From Plakobranchus ocellatus (lineage: Eukaryota; Mollusca; Gastropoda; Plakobranchidae): a DNA stretch of 25,732 bases. Both the position numbers and the translations under genes were made by a program. The stretch lies in assembly GCA_019648995.1 (NCBI GenBank), contig BLXT01003558.1, positions 127,193 through 152,924 of the forward strand. The letters run 5' to 3'. The notes beneath the pieces were generated by a model. It made no database searches, had not been told where the DNA came from, and was given only the letters and a program-made list of their open reading frames with translations. Shown here in pieces: positions 21,248 through 25,732 of the stretch (position 1 is the first letter of the stretch; every line of letters starts with the position of its first letter).

Positions 21248-22154
21248 TTAGTATTTATTTTATAATAAGATTTAGGCCTTGAGTATTTACTTGTGACAGG
21301 TGTATTAAATAAAGTAGGCCCTAGTAGCAGGGCTATAAATGTGAGCTAGATTCAGGCCTAAAATACTTTAAATAGTGGAGAGGATTTCCACACCAGGAAT
21401 AACTGTTAACATGATCACCATGACCTAGCTCATAGCCACACATATTGCACCTAAAGACAATGAATTTCTTCTTTGATGTCGTGATCTGACACATTATAAT
21501 CTAGAGTATGTTTTATACTTTTGTCATAATACATAAAATCAATAAACTGCTGTGGGTTTGTTTTAAAAATGTCAGCATATTTTATTTCCAAATTATTAGA
21601 GTCTCCATCTAGTCAAGTAGTTTATAATGCTAAAAGGCTCAACGTAATTATTTTATAAAGGTCATTCTCATATTAGCCTTCATTATGTCAAATATCAAAG
21701 AGGATGCAAATAGTACATAGCTGATTTATGCCTATCCTAAATTCACTGTTTTCATGCAAATTTTACAGAAAAGTTTGCATACATCATCTCCGGCTTAAGG
21801 CCTCGTCTTGGCATTATTTTGTTGCCATATATACTGATGTTTTCCTTTAAAACTCTTTCTATCAAGTGACATAATAGCTCAGTTGATAGTAATTCAACTG
21901 TGAGTAACTCAAGAGTGTAAATTGAAGGTTCATTTGACAGTAAATTCTGATGTTTGTTTAAATCTGGTTCATATTATTATGTATTCTCTTCCACTCCAGA
22001 CTCAAATTTCAAGACACAACAACATTAAAGAAATTAAAAACAAAGTACAGAAATCAACAGTAGAAAATGAAAAAAAATTATAATTTTCTTTAAAATTTCT
22101 TTTCTTAGCTGATTCCCCTGTGTGGAATCCTTCCAAACAGTGCAAGTTCAAATA

Positions 22155-22545
22155 TCTGGATCTAGATATCTAGATATAGATCTAGATCTAAGTGTAATTC
22201 TGAAGCAAATAAAATTCTAAATTATATATATAAATCTAATCTAGATTTTAGATCTAATTTAGATCTAGACTATGTGAAGGGTCGATTCTAAAAACTGACA
22301 GACCCGGATCATTGTGGGTGTTCTTACCGACCCAAATTACAGAGGACTAGAATCTAGATCTAGCTTTACATCTAGACTAGATCTAGATTGTAAAACAAAA
22401 TCTTCTTATCTGAGGAGCATTCGTTCGTGGCTAGAATCCTAAACCTCCTTGAATAGCTAGATCTAGATCTAGATTTTCTACAGTCTGGATCTAATCTAGA
22501 ATCTAGATCTAGATTAGATCTAGTTCTAGATCTAGCCTACATTCA
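22155..22545. repeat. TCTAGATC-rich palindromic repeat cluster (right)
   Basis: A second dense cluster of the same TCTAGA/AGATCT units, densest at 22160-22280, 22350-22390 and 22455-22535. It lies just downstream (gene 2 direction) of the candidate promoter and would fall in the proposed 5' intron. Confidence 0.75.
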
Positions 22546-22622
22546 GAATCGCTAATCAAATAACATTAGCAGTAGACTCATTTATGAAACTAATTATGGA
22601 CTATCTCGAAAGTTCTGGTTAC

Positions 22623-22665
22623 CTTTCTCCTTCTAGGTCTAAATTTTTCAACGCCTTGAATTTAG
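22623..22665 (-). other. Candidate non-coding first exon of gene 2
   Basis: A possible donor AAAG|GTAACC lies at 22622. About 70 bases upstream on the minus strand is a TATAAA (22693-22688), which would place transcription start near 22665. Splicing to the acceptor at 19904 would remove an intron of about 2.7 kb. The donor is weak at position +5, so this is a proposal only. Confidence 0.22.
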
Positions 22666-22687
22666 ATCCTGGAGAGTAAACTTGAGA

Positions 22688-22823
22688 TTTATATGACGTA
22701 GGTCTAAGCCAACGGTTGACTTCTCAACTTGCGAATCTAAATCTAGTTGGTGACTCAATGACTCGGACTGTTTATTTTAGTGCCAAGGCGACTTCCGCCT
22801 TAATTTTCCCAAGTGACCGCCCC
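22688..22823 (-). promoter_or_regulatory. Candidate promoter region of gene 2
   Basis: This is a local rise in GC/CpG in otherwise AT-rich DNA. On the minus strand, in order toward the gene, it holds an SP/KLF-like GC box (plus CCGCCCC, 22817-22823), an ETS-type GGCGGAAGT (22799-22791), an AP-1-like TGACTCA (plus 22751-22757), a CRE half-palindrome TACGTCA (22700-22694) and a TATAAA (22693-22688). The clustering and order are suggestive; each motif alone could be chance. Confidence 0.3.
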
Positions 22824-23136
22824 AAAAAGGTTACGGGACCCCATGTTTCTTTAATACCGTTGGCTGGTAGCAGATTTTTAAAATAATTATTATTATTATT
22901 TTTTTTTTTTAGATTAGATAGGATTTAGCGTCCTTTTATTGACCTTAGGCAGATTTACCTTCACCTATTACATGCAGGCCTATGTATCTTAGCTACTGAT
23001 GCCTTGTTGCACAGTTTATTTTTAGTTGTTTTTTTTCCCCCAAACTTGAATTGTGACACTTGCCACTTGGAGGCGTTGTCGGTCATGGTTATTTACATGA
23101 TATTGTTATATAAAATTTAAAGCGAGGTTCATTAGC

Positions 23137-23356
23137 GTGGATTCAGTTTCCACTCTTAAGTTCTTAGTAATGTATGGTCAGCAATTACTGGAAAGATTGA
23201 AGGCAAACGCAGTAGAGGTAGACAGAGAATAACTTTTATTGAAAATCGTAAGTCATGGGCAAGGGGAGCAATAGCAACTTTATAAGGTTAACTGACAATG
23301 GGTTTGAGTGGAGGAACATGATCGCCAATATCTGTTCCAGACAAGGTACCTGATGA
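23137..23356 (+). mobile_element. 3' end of a decayed non-LTR retrotransposon (LINE) ORF2
   Basis: From about 23169 the plus strand reads NVWSAITGKIEGKRSRGRQR and ITFIENRKSWARG. After a frameshift near 23265 it continues SNFIRLTDNGFEWRNMIA and NICSRQGT, then TGATGA at 23351-23356. The KxxGKRSRGRQR...F/W...MIAN...GT-stop pattern is the usual extreme C terminus of many LINE reverse-transcriptase ORFs, followed here by GATGATG-like tail sequence. Only the last 70 or so codons remain and they are frameshifted, so it is inactive. The clade is not determined. Confidence 0.7.
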
Positions 23357-23689
23357 TGCTGATGTAGACTATGTTACCTTTTCCCTGGGGGCAAGCGTTT
23401 GGGTTTTGAACGCAAAACCTCTTTTTTTTTTCCCTTGTACGAACTATTGTGACTTTTCCCGAACACTGTTAAATCAATGTGCTAAGAAAGCTGCCAATAG
23501 TTGGAGGCAATCAATCACTTATGAAATAGCTACTCGTTATGTAGACCCATTTGCGGCCGTCACAGATAGTGCTTTAAGAGCTTTGGTTTTCTCTGGCCAT
23601 TGATAAATATTTGCCCAGAAGATTGTAGGCTGATATTCCAACAAGACCCCACCACCGAACTCTATAGGCAATACCTGAGATTTGTATTA

Positions 23690-24743
23690 AGCTTTTTCTG
23701 GCTTTTTACTCAATAATTCTTTTTATTTTAAGACCCTCTTTCGCTTAATTCACTGCCAATTCTTAGTTTAGGCTGGAAGGATGTTACTGCTGAGTGATCT
23801 GAATCTGCGGGCATTATCCTTAGTCTGGCTTTTATGAACTTTCATTCTTCAACTTTTAACTTGAGGAGGAGTCCCAGCTTTTCTTTGCAGCATTACATTG
23901 CAACATCCGTCAGATCGAGTGGAACTTCAAGCCATTTTGTTTGGAATCTGTGTGTTTTGTCCCCTATAGATTCCATAGTTGTCGCACTGATAACATATAA
24001 TAGAAAAAGCCACAAGAGCTTTGAGTAAGAATAAATTGAAGGTACCTCACTTCGTATTTTTCTGCTTACAGACCCACTGGATCTTGCTCTAGCGTTTAAG
24101 ATCCCCGCTTGGTGTATTGAAGACATGAGTCATACCTTTATCCGAGGCTCTTATCAGGTGACTAATTGGAGGAGACATTTTCGTCTAACTTGTATTTTCT
24201 TATGGAAATGCTTCGACATTATTCGCTTTGAAACTCATTTTGCTCCAGATCATTAGAGCATCCAGCCGAGGTAGTATTCTACGAGTGTCCTGGAGCAGAA
24301 TATCATAGTCTCATTCATGAAAGCCTTGAGGGGCGGCATGGAACCTCCACCGCCACGGTCTGCTGGACTCGAATTTCCCTCTGCCCATCTGAGGATAACA
24401 TCCATAGCTAAGAGGAACAAAATTGTATAACCCATAACAATGCCAACTTCCAAAGTCATCAAAATCTGTTGTCAAATATTCTTCAGGCAATGCTTGAGTA
24501 GACCAATCCTCTGGAATATGGTGCTTTTTAGAGCTTGCAAGATGAGTTGTGTGTTTCAGAGCGGTATGCATTGACAAGGCCCAACCAGACGTGTCCTGAT
24601 TGAGTGTGCCTCATTTAGCTCTATTGACGGGTTCTCAAGTCATTGTGACGTAAGTTAGCCGAGACTCTTGGATGACCCCTTTTCTATTCAGAGACAACCA
24701 CACGGCCATTTTCAATGAAGTATTTAGTTAGACGTGATGCCAT
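23690..24743 (-). mobile_element. Degenerate reverse transcriptase of a non-LTR retrotransposon
   Basis: Read on the minus strand through several frameshifts and stops, consecutive RT blocks appear in the right order. These are MASRLTKYFIENG (24743-24705); motif A region WLGLVNAYRS (24587-24558), where a catalytic Asp is expected at the Gly; LEVGIVMGYTI then LAMDVILR (about 24453-24388), motif B region; PPLKAFMNET around 24321-24310, where motif C normally has FMDD; and LPRLDALMIWSKMSFKAN (about 24275-24222). A post-RT segment with LLWLFLLYV, TMESIGDKTHRF and KWLEVPLDLTDVAM (24126-23893) follows, then a KARLRIM-like stretch to about 23800. Both catalytic positions are substituted, so this is a dead copy. 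The style recalls RT proteins commonly annotated as R2-like in cnidarians and molluscs (from memory). Confidence 0.72.
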
Positions 24744-24759
24744 GACTTAAAAGTAATGT

Positions 24760-25686
24760 AGATCAAAATTTGTAAAGAAGTCTGTGGAATTGTACCTGAT
24801 TGGTGTTATAAAATATGTTATTTTTCCATAAATTAAAATCATATGATAAAATATATATGTGAATGACAGAAAATGAGCTCCACTGTCCTTCCAAGAACTT
24901 TTCAATTACATCATATTTTAAAGGAAATGGTCTTGGCTTAATTGCGTAACATAAAAGAATACTAATATAAATTAAGACTTTGCCTCCATATTGATTTGTT
25001 AAAAGAAAAACAAAAAAGAAATTATTCCAATAAAAAAAAAAAGAGAAAAGTATACCGGGGTCTATGCTTGCTCACAATACCATATAAAAATAAAATTAAT
25101 CTGTCCAAGCTAACAGAAAAGGTGGCTTTTGATATAAAATTTCCCTGCACTTGTAAATTGCCCAATACCCATTCATTTAGTACAGAATTAGAAGAGAGTG
25201 CATATTAAGGTCTAACGCAAAAACCATTACTTCAGACGTGATTGTGTAGTTTGTGACGATTTTTCCATAACTATGACTCTCAGTGACGGATGCAAGTATA
25301 TCCACAGTCCAACGAACCACACAAAATGCACCACAACATCCCTTTTGATTTGAGGCTTCGCTTACGAAATATTGCCAGTTATTCAGAATTAAATTTTTAA
25401 AAAATTAGTTATAAAACTTTATGCAGTAAAAGAATACAAAGACCAACTGAAACTTATAAGAACAAATTTATCAACACAGAGTATACGTGATAACGTTTCA
25501 CCCTTAAGGTTTGTAAAAAAAAAAATGACGATCACAACTAAAATGCAATGGGTAGTCGCTAAGCAAAGGATCACGACATAAAATATAAGCTTAAAATAAA
25601 ATTCGTGATTTGAAATTTAAAAATCCATAAATGAAGAGAATTCATATAAGTTCTGAAAAAAGATAAAAAGAAAAGAAGAAAAAAAA
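24760..25686. other. AT-rich right flank, nothing clear
   Basis: No domain-bearing frame was found. The slightly GC-richer patch at 25220-25380 could be a further remnant of the reverse-transcriptase element, but I could not align it to any RT block. Confidence 0.4.
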
Positions 25687-25689
25687 ATA

Positions 25690-25732
<43 letters not shown>
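25687..25732. repeat. (AT)n microsatellite at window edge
   Basis: AT repeats interrupted by GTGTGT run to the last base of the window, so the full length is not visible. Confidence 0.92.

Noticed and set aside
23406-24028. Plus-strand frames of 64-65 codons
   Set aside because: They are antisense to the reverse-transcriptase relic or lie between the two elements, with no domain features.
24253-24577. Minus frames first considered as a secreted enzyme (FDDFGSWHCYG looked phospholipase-like)
   Set aside because: Reading the three minus frames together gives ordered reverse-transcriptase blocks, a much better explanation.

Overview
This window is eukaryotic nuclear DNA. It is AT-rich and full of poly-A/T runs, with spliced genes on the minus strand and decayed retrotransposons. 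Dispersed arrays of alternating TCTAGA/AGATCT, the AT-rich base composition and the style of the retroelements suggest a gastropod mollusc, perhaps a freshwater pulmonate snail. That assignment comes from general familiarity and was not checked by any search. A 25-base N gap at 12916-12940 marks a draft assembly.

Two protein-coding genes could be rebuilt by reading splice sites; both are on the minus strand. Gene 1 (4910-7632, three coding exons, all introns phase 1) encodes a 232-residue four-pass membrane protein. It has a claudin/PMP22-like first extracellular loop (W, then GLW, then C and C) and a candidate glycosylation site. Gene 2 (16172-19854, five coding exons) encodes a 188-residue protein with a Ser/Asp-rich start that fits an N-myristoylation consensus, a Lys/Arg/His-rich block, and a long Gly/Pro/Tyr repeat domain (YPP/YPAGG) ending in RY. 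Two of its exons are only 27 and 24 nt and both preserve frame. Both genes appear to have further non-coding 5' exons; a candidate promoter and first exon for gene 2 lie near 22.62-22.82 kb.

Layout from left to right. 1-4.3 kb: AT-rich sequence without a convincing gene, holding a possible tRNA-like SINE fragment and a possible isolated microexon. 4.3-7.65 kb: gene 1, with an old dispersed repeat in one intron. 8.6-8.9 kb: a perfect 139-bp tandem duplication. 10.2-11.1 kb: a TCTAGATC cluster. 11.9-12.4 kb: a purine-rich tract. 12.9 kb: the assembly gap. 13-15.6 kb: AT-rich sequence with simple repeats. 15.6-19.9 kb: gene 2, with a second copy of the dispersed repeat in an intron. 21.0-21.25 kb: an unexplained 69-codon open frame. 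22.15-22.55 kb: a second TCTAGATC cluster. 23.1-24.75 kb: two convergent, broken non-LTR retrotransposon remnants. 25.7 kb: an AT microsatellite at the window edge.

Nothing in the sequence links the two genes functionally. No complete novel multi-gene system is visible. The best leads are gene 2's unusual architecture with frame-preserving microexons, the divergent claudin-like gene, and the pairing of TCTAGATC clusters 2.3-2.6 kb upstream of both start codons.
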